A stretch of 64,000 nt of DNA from Perca fluviatilis (taxonomy: Eukaryota > Chordata > Actinopteri > Perciformes > Percidae). The position numbers and the translations under genes are program-made. Below the pieces are notes generated by a model that was not told the origin of the DNA, did not search any database, and saw nothing but the letters and a program-made list of their open reading frames with translations. This document shows, in pieces, positions 43,901-56,009 of this stretch (the stretch's first letter is position 1; each line of letters begins with the position of its first letter). The stretch is from positions 29,707,934 through 29,771,933 of the forward strand of contig NC_053121.1 in NCBI RefSeq assembly GCF_010015445.1, read 5' to 3'.

Positions 43901-44949
43901 TTCAGCATGCAGAGATTGACATGTTGTTCTATAGACTTCACACTGTTGCCCCAGTTGGTATTTCAAGCAGTATAGGAGCAAATATGACTGGACTGTGGAT
44001 GTTGTGTTGTAGAATTGGTGACCCACTTTCAGATGTGAGTGCAAAGATGATTTGTTGCTGAGAAGCTTATAAAGCAAACATGTTTTTCCTGAGAGAAAAC
44101 CTTAGCTTTACAGTGATTCTCCCATTCCTGCTAAATTCCTACATTCTTACAAATAGATGTCAGCAAATTGATTGGAGTAGAACAAACCAATGACAAACTG
44201 TTCAAGATGTGGTCAAATCTTTTATTCAGATGATTTGTATGCTGTCGATGATGTAACCTATGTGAAGAAAATGTCCCAAGAAAGAATCCATTCAGTTACC
44301 AACACGATTCTCCATGTTTGAATCAGGAGATTTTTGCCTCAATGTTTGTGTATAAGATAATGGGTAAATATGCTGAAAGTCCAAGGCAAGCTGCAACATC
44401 ATCAGACAATATCATCAACCCACCATCCAAAGGTAAGTCTGCCAAAGAACACAGTCTGCATATCAGTGCTAAAAATTGTACAACCTGCAATCAAATTGGA
44501 AGAAAGTATGTGTAGTGTGTTTGCATGCATGTCTGGATTTGCCTGCAGCCCTGTAGACAGTATCTAGGTGAAAGTTTAATCAGGCAGTGCCAAAAGGGCT
44601 CACCCCACCTATTTGTCTTTGAATAGCTCCCACATGTATAGGTTGATACAGCAGTCATTACAACAGTATTTTAAAACATTGGGAAACAGCAAATAAATGT
44701 GCAACAAAGTGCCACATCACCTTTTATTTCGTTACGTGATCTGAAAACCATCACACCGTTTAAAGGCTGTGTTGGTTGGAAATTGCATTTAAACATCCAT
44801 ATATTGTTCATGCTTGAGACGGTAGACCTCCAAATCCTGTCCAAACCATCATCGTGCAACAACAGTTTTAGATTGGCACCTCTTTTCTGAGGTAATTAAG
44901 AGCAGCTCCACCTTGACCAGCGAAATAGAATGCATTTTACAGAATTGAG
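40958..44949. other. Intergenic DNA, no gene recognised
   Basis: Contains a GC/CA tract near 41950-41979. From 43590 a piece starting TTAAAGTGACTATATGTACC resembles one end of a TTAA-flanked fish MITE whose other end was not found. Open frames here show no domains. Confidence 0.35.
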
Positions 44950-45116
44950 TTAGAGTTGAAATGATTGGTTGATTAGTCCATTAAGGGGGAGTTGGAAACT
45001 ATTTTGGTGATTGGTAATTTTTGTTTTTAAGCAAAAATACGGAAAATGTCATGTTTATAACAACTAAAATGAGAATATTTTAGCTAATAGTGACTGAAAA
45101 ACTTTAGTTTCTGGAC
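44950..45116 (-). mobile_element. hAT-like MITE fragment, reverse orientation
   Basis: TAGAGTTGAAATGATTGG, TTGATTAGTCCATTAA, then AGCAAAAATACGGAAAATGTC and TTTCTGGACTGAG follow the order of the same hAT-like family found at 37388 and 46613, but read from the opposite end. The right part is cut off by the microsatellite at 45122. Confidence 0.5.
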
Positions 45117-45121
45117 TGAGT

Positions 45122-45918
<797 letters not shown>

Positions 45919-46001
45919 ATGTCGGTGCTAGCTCTGCAAGAGTACGAATTCGAGAGACAGTTCAACGAGGACGAAGCCATCCGATGGATGCAGGAGAATT
46001 G
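45919..46001 (+). CDS. elovl6: elovl6 first coding exon (N-terminus of very-long-chain fatty acid elongase 6)
   Basis: ATG at 45919 begins [20 protein letters not shown] and continues IRWMQENW, with the Trp codon split by the donor TG|GTAAGG (intron from 46002). This matches the conserved N-terminus of vertebrate ELOVL6, which starts two residues earlier in human. ELOVL6 is an endoplasmic-reticulum multi-pass elongase that extends C12-C16 acyl-CoAs to C18 by condensation with malonyl-CoA. The membrane segments and the HxxHH active-site box are encoded by later exons outside the window, so only 27 residues plus two bases are seen. It has the same strand as pitx2, which matches their relative orientation in human. 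Confidence 0.92.
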
Positions 46002-46818
46002 GTAAGGCTACGCTGCCATGTAACGTTAGCGCCTCGTTTTTAATCCCACATTACAATAAACGTTTTCAACTGCAAATTCAACGCGGAGTGTACGCGAGGG
46101 AGGCTGTAACCGTGCACTTGTGTCAGCCTCGCCCACCGGGATTAACCACGCCGTATCCTATTATGTCAGGCTCTCTGTCATCAGCCGCAAATTGCAGCTT
46201 GTGTTTCATAAAATGAACAAATTTACGCAGGCCTTCAGCCCCGTGCGAAAGCAAGGCTCTGCCACACTTCAAGCCTGTCTGAACTCATGGCACTCCGCTG
46301 TTGCATTGTGCATCTTTAACGGGTAGGATTTATTCCGTGATTTGTTTATTAGTTATTTTATTGTGAAGGTCATCCTTGATTCCAGCTGCCTCATCCATTT
46401 ACAGTCACTGGCCCAATAGCATATTGAACCAATTCCCCTCAGTCATCCACTGCTTTTCTCCTTCAAACTGTACAGACATTTTTAAAGACTATATCACAGT
46501 AAGTCATCCTTGTGTTGTACAGGGGAATTCAAGTCAACTTACTGCATGTTAACCGTAAGGTCACTCAAAACTATTCTGAACCTTTTTATGTTTTGCTCTG
46601 TATGAAAATGTTTAGGGTTGAAACCAACCATTATTGTCATTATTGAGTCATCTGTTGGACTATAAAATTTCGAGTCCAAGGTAATGTCTTCAAACAGCTT
46701 GTTTTCTACAAGCAACTGTCCAAAAATCTAAAGATTTTCAATTAAAATTTTATATAAGACAGAGAAGAGGAGCAAATTCACACATTAGAGATAACGATTC
46801 AGTGTTTGATGTTTTTGC

Positions 46819-47316
46819 TTAAAGTGTTCATATTATGCTCATTTTCATTTTCAGTTTCATAATTGTATTTAGAGGTTGTGCCAGAATAGGTTTATGTAGT
46901 TTAATAAAAAAAAAAACAACATATTTTAGTTGTACTGCACATTGCTGCAGCTCCTCTTTTCACCCTGTGTGTTGAGCTCTCTGTTTTAGCTACAGAGTGA
47001 GACCTCTCACTTCTGTTACATCTTTGTTGGGAGTCGCACATGCGTAGCAGCTAGGTCCGCACAGCTAGCTTAGTCAGTTGCAGAGTATGAGGGCGTGCCA
47101 CGCTAGCAGCTAGGCGAGCATTATAAAGTGACGCACGTTTGTCACGGAAGTAAAGGCTGGACTACAATAGAGCTGTTTGTGAACAGTGTTTTCTGTTGGA
47201 GATGGTAAGTCCCTTTGGGGTGGACTTTGGGCTTTTTCACTTTGTAACGTTCACAAAAAACACAATATATAACACAATAAAGGGAAAAAGCCAAAAAGCA
47301 TAATATTAGCACTTGA
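46819..47316. mobile_element. TTAA-flanked MITE (piggyBac-like), copy 1
   Basis: Inverted ends AAAGTGTTCATATTATGCTC and, from the other side, AAGTGCTAATATTATGCTTT are flanked by TTAA (46819-46822) and TTGA (47313-47316), the latter one substitution from TTAA. A second copy lies at 50770-51203. TTAA duplication is the hallmark of piggyBac-type insertion. It has no transposase frame. It sits inside an hAT-like copy and is therefore younger than it. Confidence 0.75.
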
Positions 47317-47340
47317 AATGATTAATCAATCATCAACATA

Positions 47341-48308
47341 AGCCCTATTCGCATGGGATAAGTATTATCTAGGGACTTTGTGTGAATTATAAATTACCCA
47401 CCCACGTCTGATTTTTTCATCTGGCGCATTCAAACGGGATAAGTGAAGCCTGTGATTTTACTCGAATTTACTGACATTAAGCAACAGTAGAAACATGGGT
47501 GTGGGTAGCTCTGCTACGTGTGTTTGTGTGTGGTCAGATCTCGAGGACACACATGCACACAATCTCAACCGGGTAGTCAGTCATCGTCCGAACTGCGACC
47601 TCTCCTTTTTCTTTCTCTCACTTTTTTCTCCGGGTGGTGTCAAGCAGGGTGCGGTTAGATGGATAAAACAAAACCTTTCACCAGGTTAAAATCTATTAGC
47701 TCAACCTTTTACGCTTGATTTATTTGTAACATTAACCTCTAATTATGAAGTGAGCCCCCTCACTTGATTGTGCATTATTTTTGATAAGCTATTGCTTGGA
47801 GATGTCTTGTCGTTATCTCTAGATGTATGATACAAACATAAAAGATATACTTACCGCATGCTGCTATACATGTCATCCATCGCCATCTAATCATTCTTTT
47901 TGTCTTTGCACTTGTGGTGGTTTTCATCTTTCTCTTTCTGCAAATTGTATATGATGTATAGCGACATGACCCAGCACCCAAAACACTGTCAAAGCACTCC
48001 AACGCACCCTCCATTCTTCGCGAAAGATGGATTAAAAAGGCGCAAAAGAAGGAAATGGGTACCTTGAAAAAAAACAAAAAAGCCCCGCCAAATCCTGGAC
48101 AAATCAGAGATGCCGATTCGCACGGGACTAATATTATCACAGGACCTCCGTTTTCGGCGAAATATGGTAGGTCATTTGCGGGGGAATTATTGCTTCACAA
48201 ATTACAGACATGACCGATTCGCACGGGATTAAGATCACAGACAACCGCCGAAATTATCACAAATGACTGGAGGTCACCAGGTAATACTTATCCCGTGCGA
48301 ATAGGGCT
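47341..48308. mobile_element. 968-bp DNA transposon with 29-bp inverted repeats and 3-bp target duplication ATA
   Basis: The left end AGCCCTATTCGCATGGGATA and the right end (reverse complement AGCCCTATTCGCACGGGATA) match at 27 of 29 bases. Flanking ATA (47338-47340 and 48309-48311) collapses to a single ATA in the reconstructed host repeat, so the duplication is real. The core TTCGCACGGGAT or a variant recurs inside near 47426, 48113 and 48208, giving subterminal repeats. The minus-strand frame 47775-48140 has no recognisable transposase motif. The superfamily is undecided; PIF/Harbinger (3-bp duplications) is possible. Confidence 0.8.
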
Positions 48309-48346
48309 ATAGTTGACAAATTTCTCTAAATTGATTATTAGACTAG

Positions 48347-48567
48347 TTTTAGAAATGATGGAGGTTTTGGCAAAAGGAGTGGAGAACGCGGACCAACTTG
48401 ATTAATTATTAAACAAGCTTCAACAGAGTAACTTGCGGTGTGTTTTTTTTGAAACCTTGTAATGACTGAGCATATGGAGTGTCATGTTTACCCAGGGCAG
48501 TGTCTGCCAGGCTTTACACAATCTACAACATTATCCTAGACAGACATGTCACTGTGGCTACTGCAGA
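48347..48567. other. Intronic gap, nothing recognised
   Basis: Short stretch between elements without identifiable features. Confidence 0.3.
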
Positions 48568-49648
48568 CTAGAGCTGTCAATCTTCCTCTGTAATACCATT
48601 CGAATTCCATTTGATTTTTTGTTATTTGAATAATATTCAAATATTTCATGCTCAATTGCAGCAGTTTATATGTACTACACTACTCTGGCTTATGCATTGT
48701 CAATACCACTATATGCTATAAGCATGTGGTTGTTGTTGTTACATGTTCGGTCCACCAGAGAGACTTCTAACATCAGCCTGGCCTTGAGGGGACCTGCACG
48801 CAACTTTGTTTACATAATTTTTTCACCACGAGCGACAAACATAAATCAACAGAGAACTCTGTAATGAAACATTCACTAACAAGTGTAGTGAAGCGGCATT
48901 GTTGTAAAGGCTAACGGTGCTCGGTTAGCTCAATGACATCATGTTAGAAAGTACAGCTGAAACGATTTGTCATAAACTAGGTAAGTAACAAACAATGCTA
49001 ACTGCATTAATAACCAAGCCAAACCGTGCTGTCACTATTTTAGTGATTTATAAGCAACCGGTTTCTTGCAGATTGTCACGTTACTGAGAATACAACTGTT
49101 AGAAGGTAATATATGAAGTCGAAGCTAACTCTGACAGCTGTGAGGGCAGCTAACATTACCTTTAGCGGTCTCCATGAAGCTCCCAGCTACGCTAACGTTA
49201 CTATACCTCACGACACAGTTCGAAAACAAGAACGAGCTGACAATAATGTTAACATAAGCACTTTGGCTCGGTGGATGTCGATTTTTAAAGTCATGTTAAA
49301 ACTATTTCCCGTCCTTCGTTACGATTTCCAGCCGCAGCCTGTCACTCCCCCTGTACTAAGTTAACTCATTACGTAACGTTAGTTCCGTCATGTTGTACTA
49401 ACGTACGGTACGTAACGTTAGCTTGGACCTCACAATGCCTTGTGTTTCTCACTCCCGCTAACTTATTGTTCATAAGACGTGACATGAGTGACACATGCAT
49501 GTAGGCTAAGGCGAGAAGAGGGAGATTAGCTAACATTTGCCAACATATTTATAAAAAAAAGTCACATTTGAATAGTAATTTCAGCATATAGTACTGCTTT
49601 TTTAACTATTCGAATTATATTTGAATTTCGGTATTTGTTCCAGCAGCC
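48568..49648. mobile_element. Probable hAT-like non-autonomous element (about 1.08 kb)
   Basis: The left end is TAGAGCTGTCAATC followed by ATTCGAATTCCATTTGA. The right side has ACTATTCGAATTATATTTGA and ends in the reverse complement of TAGGGCTGCTGG. The shared TAGxGCTG ends and inverted TTCGAAT blocks support one element. Flanks do not show a clear 8-bp duplication. The interior carries repeated AACGTTAGC-like words and no transposase frame. Confidence 0.45.
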
Positions 49649-49659
49649 CTACTGTGCCC

Positions 49660-50765
49660 CGGGCTTTGAAGCCAATTTAACATAGCGGTCAAAGAGTTGA
49701 TTTACAACTTTTTACCATTGACTAGCATTGCTAAAGAGCAGTCTGTAGATCAGTGGATACATTTTTCTTCACAATCCCTTGCGAAATGACTCGTTTCCTG
49801 AATTTGATCCGATCTGTCTGAAAACCTTTAGAAAGTCTAGAAGAACTGCACAATTAAATAATTTAATCCCCATTCAAATTAGCATAGTGCTAACCTGGAG
49901 GTCTCTAGTGCGCCTGCTCTATGGGCCCCCTATTGCAGAAGCAGTGTCGATCATCTGGGTATTTTTATACGTGGAAGTTGAACTTTTTTGGCTTCTTGCT
50001 TCACTGAGCAACTCTCATAGTAATAAACTGGGCTCTGCCTCAAAAGCTGTATCCAGTTCTTGACTTGCATCCATGGGCTACTGGGGTTAAGTAGATATTG
50101 CTTTGTGTTTGTGTGCATTGATGCATTTCAAATGTAGGTCATGTGCTGGTCCATCCAACCATACGTTGCATGAACTCACTGTCGGGTCATTACTGTCCAG
50201 GTCCATGCCAGGTTGAGCAAAAAATGGTTCTAAGCAATACAAAATATGTCAAGCGTTAAGTTAGCATAGGCTTCATTATGCATTCAGTGGCACTAGGTTT
50301 GTAAAAAGCAGCACACTGTGAGCAGGAGGCATTAATCTCTGTGAATTGCCTGTGTGTTTTTAAAAAAAAGAAAAAAATCACATTTAGCATATTATTTTTT
50401 TAAACAAATTTGGAGTGAGTAGAGCTCATGGAGCCAGTCTTAGAACAGTTCCTTTTATTATTTATGGAAATGAAATCTGTGTGTGAGAGTGAGAGAGAGC
50501 GACAGCATGGGAGCAGTGTGTAGGAGCTGTCCATAGCCTGGTACTGACAACCGACCAATAACATTAATCTTCTGATGTCGGCTGACGGCGCATTAGCCAA
50601 TCACATTGCAGCTGACCTATGCTGACTTTTCTCCTGCTCCTGTAGCAGAGGATGTCAGACTGGGCCAGTGCACATGGCTGATAGAAAATGGGATTTGATA
50701 GGTTATTTATTACATTTAAAATGTAAAGGGAGGAACGGACTAAGCTTGGCATGTTTTTATGAATT
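49660..50765. other. elovl6 intron, no recognised feature
   Basis: AT-rich sequence with short GA repeats near 50487-50500. Nothing else identified. Confidence 0.35.
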
Positions 50766-50769
50766 AAAG

Positions 50770-51203
50770 TTGAATTAAAGAAAAGGTTGACATGGTTTAA
50801 TTTTCAAAAAACACCATATTTTTGTTGTACTGCACATTGCTGCAGCTCCTCTTTTCACCCTGTATGTTGAGCTCTCTGTTTTAGCTACAGAGTGAGGCAT
50901 CACACTTCTATTCCATCTTTGTTGGGAGTCGCACATGTGCAGTAGCTAGGTAAGGACTGCTAGCCAGTCAGGAGCAGAGTATGAGGGCGTGCCATGCTAG
51001 CAGCTAGGCAAGCATTATAACGTGTGTTACAAAAAGGCTGGACTACAATAGAGCAGTTTGTGAACAGTGTTTTCTGTTGGAGATGGTAAGTCCCTTTGTG
51101 GTGGACTTTGGGGTTTTTCACTTTGTAAACGTGCACAAAAAAAGATATATAACACAATAAAGGAAAGGGGAAAAAGCCAAAAAGCATAATATGAGCACTT
51201 TAA
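50770..51203. mobile_element. TTAA-flanked MITE (piggyBac-like), copy 2
   Basis: Homologous to 46819-47316 over most of its length, same orientation, sharing GCACATTGCTGCAGCTCCTC, GTTTTCTGTTGGAGATGG and the right end GCATAATATGAGCACTT followed by TTAA (51200-51203). The left end is degraded, so its TTAA is not visible. Non-coding. Confidence 0.75.
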
Positions 51204-51382
51204 GGGTGAGACAGAGAAAGAATAAAAGCAAACCAAAATAAACTAGTTTGATGGGAAGCATCATGCGAAATAGAAATAAAATTAAGCTGTTTGATGGTTA
51301 CTTCAGTAGTTGAGCACTTGAAAACCAACTGCAATATTCTTTCACCATGAAGTCACCTAAAACACAGACTTGCACACCACAC

Positions 51383-51410
51383 TTTATTTATTTATTTATT
51401 TATTTATTTA
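51383..51410. repeat. TTTA microsatellite
   Basis: About seven TTTA units. Confidence 0.9.
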
Positions 51411-52401
51411 GCCTGGGGTCAAGCATATTTAGCAAACCTCTACTAGGGTCTGGAATTAACTTCAACTAAGCCAAGTGCAAATGCCAATCAAATTTAGTTT
51501 TGGGCTGACAATGGGTTGCTTAGCATGTGTGTTAAGATGGAATGGTTTCTCATTATGCATGTGACACTGTGTGACGGGTGAAACCTACTGCATCTTCATG
51601 AATTCCACTTCTGGTTCAGGTTTTGTGACATTTGAATGTAAACATCATAAATGTGCACCGATTTTAGGTTTTAGTAGGTCTTAGCTACTATTGCACAACA
51701 ATCTGTGATGTGACAGCAGGTGTTTTACGTTTTTCACTGCTGTTGAGAAAAATGCCTGCAGTGACAAATCGCTGATTGAGGTGAGGCCAGAATTGCAACA
51801 TGCTTTTAAGTCTAAACCAGTGGCTCAGCATTCAGTATTGTAAGTGAACAATTGAACACACCCCATGAGAGCTATTAAAAAAAAAAAAAGAAAAAGGTCC
51901 AACCAGATATGCCGGTTTTAGCAGTCTGTAACATAAAAGCCCATCACTACGAAGACCGAGCTGAAGGAGGTGGAGCATCTATGTTGTATAAATGATGGTC
52001 ATGAAAACTATTCAGACCTCAAAGGTAAAACAAATTGTTTAAGTTTGGATATTGCCAGAAATTTAAAAAAATCAATTGAGGACTAGGGATGTTCTAGTGA
52101 TGAATAGTTCCCACTTTCTATCCAGCAGTTTTAACTTATCGTGGCGGTTTGGACTCAGTTTGACTTACAGTGCATTCAATTCTTTGCGGTGTGTTGTACA
52201 TGCTTATCTCATAGTGTTGATGATGAAACAATACATTGTTCAGCCCTGGTTATAACACAAGCCAACTAGTGGCTGATTTGGGTAGATAATCCATTTTAGC
52301 ATTACTATCAGTGCCTGTAGGGTAGCTAGGTGAAAAAAAGTTGCAGGCTACTATTGCTCTTACTACACTCCAACTGATACTGTTGAATTTATTGAATCTT
52401 A

Positions 52402-52453
<52 letters not shown>
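52402..52453. repeat. ATT microsatellite
   Basis: About seventeen ATT units; the poly-Asn frame on the minus strand is an artefact. Confidence 0.95.
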
Positions 52454-55395
52454 GTCAAAGGAGGAAAAACTTCTATTCACTTGATTGCCCTTCATATATT
52501 TATAATTTGAGCTGTTAAATGAGCTAAGAGTTAATTTGCTTTGTTGAGCAGAAGTCCATCTCACATTATGTTAATGAATCCAATTAATATGCTGTTCTTA
52601 GTGTAGCCTCAGGTGTTTTTTTTACTTTTCATCACTTTTAGGGGTGATGGATGCAAAGTAAGATGTTTGTGTTTTTGAAAGGAATTTTCTGTACAGACTA
52701 AGTCCTTGGCTAAAGAAGTCTTTTAAAACTGACACAGTGAGAAATCTTTGGACATATACTGTGTATACATTGTTCTGCAGGGATGAATGGAGACTGGTAC
52801 ACTGATCTAATGTGTTCCCGTGAGACTGGCGGCAGCAGCTCAGCATTGTAAGATGATTTAAGTGGCCAGTTGTCAGAAAACTAGGAAGAGGAAGGAGTGG
52901 ACATGGACCTAGATGCTGTTGTTTAGCGACATGCATGTGACCGTGTGACGGGTGAAACCTACTGCAGTTCCAAAGTGGCCTGTTGGGTTTTAAGGTTATT
53001 TGCAGTTTGGCCATACTGTCCGGAAGAGAATACGGTTACCTTTCTGTTATACGGACCTCTTTAACATGCTGACTCACTCTGTACTCCCACATATGTCATC
53101 ATATTCCATTACCATGCAGGTTGCTTGGAATCTGCGTTCTCTGTTTTTGAAAAGCCTCTGGGGTAGATAGCATCGCTATGGGTCTCAGCACTTTTGATGG
53201 ATCTCTTGTGGTTTACTCTGGACTGATGACAAAGGATGCATAGCCTGAAAATGCTGCAGTGAAAATGCACCAGTGAGAATGACCAATGAGATCTTTGTTG
53301 TGGTCTGTTTTGTGTATTTTTGTCTGTTAGTGTTTCCACCACTGTTTTATATGATTCAGCTGCCCCATAAGGGATATGGCAATGTTGTTCGGAAGTATCA
53401 TAGCTCACTGACTAGTCTTTAAAGGTCAGGTTCCTATGGTACTTGATAAGTCTCATGTTACTTATTCAGTCCAAGGGTCCCAGAGTTCTTGAGCCCTGCT
53501 GTTGGATGGATGAGACCAATAGATACCCCCGTCTTAAATTTAGCATCAGGGTATCATTTAAGTGGTCATGAGATAACCAGTGTCTTTTCTTCTGTAGTTA
53601 AAAATTTGTTTGAAAACATTTTTTTATTTTTTATCTGAAGAATTTAGTTCTAAATAGTGGCTTGCACTCAACAGAAATAGGGGAATAATACATTTCTAGA
53701 TGCCAGCATCACAGGCATGCAACCAACAAAAGATGCATAATTCAAAGCCACAATGCAGAAGATGTGGAAGAGGTGTTTGTAAGTAATTAGGTGTTTATTC
53801 AAGAATGTATTATTCAGGTGTCAAACTGGGGTAGCAAGTATTAGGTTATATTTTATAGTCACAGTCATCTGCCTTCTGTTTGTGTTTTTATATTATTTAC
53901 TGTGCCCTGAATTCATTATATTTGCTAAATATTACTTGGTAAGTCAAATGTGACCACTCCAAAGAAAATGAAAGCAAACAACATTTATTTTGCTTAATGA
54001 GGAAAGTAAATAATTATTTCCCAGTGCATTTGAGAGGTTCTTCTTGATGGCCATAGATTTAAATCTAACAAGATCATGCTGCTGCCATTTTAACAAGAGC
54101 AGCACATGATGATGCTGATAATTTCTGACCATGTTAACCCAGGTCTACCTAGAGTGTCACTGTGTCTGGTTTCACTTTTAGATTTCATCAGGCTGTCAAG
54201 GAAAGCTTAGATGCAAGCAAAGGAAAGAGCAGTTCATTGTACCGTCTATTTTATTTTGTATCCATTAAGTTACTATGCATATGCATTTTTGTGTAATTCA
54301 AACAAAATATTTTAAAACCTGCATTGTTGATAGCTGTCTTCTTCACTGCCTGATCAGTTATTGCATCTTTTCTTGGCATGCTATCTCCATCAACTTTCAA
54401 TCACTGAAATAGCATGCTTGCATAATTGCATTACTGCCCTCTGCAGTTCCAGGAATGTGTACTGGGTCACCCTTTTGCTTGACTGTGTACATGTATGCCA
54501 TTATTAGGTGCTAGTAGAGCACAAGATGGCAACAAAATTGGCACCCGCTAATCAAAACATTAGATCATAGCGCCACCATCGGTCACAAATTTTGCTGTGT
54601 ACCGTTGTCTGAGATTTTTGGACAGACAGAGAGACACAGCTTATCCACAGCCTTTAACTACACAGTCAAGGAATGTAGTGGCTTAACATATTTAAGCGCG
54701 ATTGGATTGTCCATATTTAATGATCTCTATAAATTGATTGTTACACAAACAAAGCGAACCAAAGATTGGCAAAAAATGGCTTGGGGTTAGAGGACAGAGG
54801 GTTAAAATAAGCATGACTTAAGATGTTCCTAAGCACTTAACAGGCTGAAATAATTACCGCTCAACTAAAGAACTCATCTGTTTCCTGAATAGATACATTT
54901 TCCCCCATGTAGTTGCAGAATGAACTGGGTCTGGTGGGTGTGTTACTAACTGGATTACAAGTGGGTGCTTTGGTGCTTCCTGGTTGGGAAATTATTCTGT
55001 AATAGCTAGGTGTTACTTACAGCACCTCTTGGTCTTATTTAGTGGTTGGCTGCTCATGTTACACGGTGCCACAGTAACTGGTTGCCTTTCCACTGTTTTA
55101 GATACAGTGAAAAAAAAAAAAAGAAAAAAAAAAAAAAACTTTTGTTGTGGCTGCATGTGATGTAATGATGCAAGTGCAACTACATCAGACCCGTAAAAAA
55201 AAAAAAAAATGAAAATCTAAGTTTATCAATGAGCTGCTTTTATTCATCTTTCAAGCTTGCCAAGTGGGGGAGGGCAACCAACATCCTTATTATATTATGA
55301 TCTGTACTACATAGTCTATATGCAGTAGATGCACAGACCACCTAAAACCACAAGGATATAGTACACACGTATTGTGATAAACTGTGAACAGTAAT

Positions 55396-55690
55396 TTATA
55401 GAGTTGCACCAATTACAACTTTCTAAGCCGATTTCCGAGTTTGAACTGCCGATACCGATTATAGCCGATTCCTATATATAGATATGGATGGATGTATACT
55501 AAAGCAACACGAAATTGGAAGAGAGAGAGAGAGACTTTGTTTTTTACTCTGTCAGATATGAACACCTTTTTATTTGAATATCTCAGATATTCAGCATGAT
55601 TTGGCAACGGAGCATACTGGACCAATGCCCAGCGTCACACCCTATGATAACACATGGGAGAAAGACATGTCATACCGAATGGTATGAATC
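55396..55690. mobile_element. Possible hAT-like MITE fragment
   Basis: TAGAGTTGCACCAATTACAAC followed by CCGATTTCCGAG, GCCGATACCGATTATAGCCG resembles the left end of a fish hAT-like element. A right end was not established; CACACCCTA near 55637-55645 is a candidate. Confidence 0.35.
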
Positions 55691-55814
55691 GCCAAATGGT
55701 GTTAAAGGCTAGTTTTTGTCATTTTTGGTATTAGCGGGGTTTTTTAATGCAATTCGGTGATGACGTCCCGTTGGGAGACGTAGAAGACCCTAGCCTCAGT
55801 CTAGTACTATAACT

Positions 55815-56004
55815 ATGGCGACTGACTGGGATGAGGAAGAGGTGGCAAGAACCACTAATAATATATATGATGGCCGAAGCCGTATAATTACGAACCTGTC
55901 CGACGTGAGAGGGCGAATGAGGAATTGCTGAGAACTGATGGCCGTCAAAGCCAATTAAATACGTGATCCGAGGAGAATGAGTGGAGAGTTGATGAAGTGT
56001 CCTG
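55815..56004 (+). pseudogene. Broken exon-like fragment of a multicopy, probably transposon-associated gene
   Basis: ATG at 55815 opens MATDWDEEEVARTTNNIYDG. The apparent frame then shifts near 55882: the next frame reads YEPVRRERANEELLRT, meets a TGA near 55963, and resumes with EENEWRVDEVSW. That stretch ends at a consensus donor TG|GTGAGT at 56004-56005. The YDGR...YEP...NEWRVDEVSW pattern recalls the first exon of a P2RX7-like gene family that is multicopy in fish genomes. This is recalled, not checked. The frameshift and stop mean it cannot encode an intact protein. It could be part of a larger transposon whose ends I did not find. Confidence 0.35.
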
Positions 56005-56009
56005 GTGAG

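Larger units (their letters stand above)
46613..48346 (+). mobile_element. hAT-like MITE copy split by two later transposon insertions
   Basis: Host-element pieces are 46613-46818 (begins AGGGTTGAAACCAACC), 47317-47340 (AATGATTAATCAATC...) and 48312-48346 (GTTGACAAATTTCTC...). Read in order they follow one familiar fish hAT-like consensus, including ATAGTTGACAA across the second junction. The two interruptions are a TTAA-flanked MITE and a 968-bp element with a 3-bp duplication, each given its own entry. Non-coding. Confidence 0.7.
51204..55395. other. elovl6 intron with simple repeats and a short dispersed direct repeat
   Basis: Includes a TTTA tract (51383-51410), an ATT tract (52402-52453) and A-runs (about 55109-55138 and 55195-55209). 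A 35-base block, TGACGGGTGAAACCTACTGC with its left neighbour ATGCATGTGAC, occurs at about 51557-51591 and again at 52931-52966 with a 2-base difference in length. Minus-strand frames at 52622-53014 and 53109-53408 have no recognisable domains. Confidence 0.4.

Noticed and set aside
47775..48140. 121-codon minus-strand frame inside the 968-bp transposon
   Set aside because: No transposase motif recognised; kept only as a note in the element's entry.
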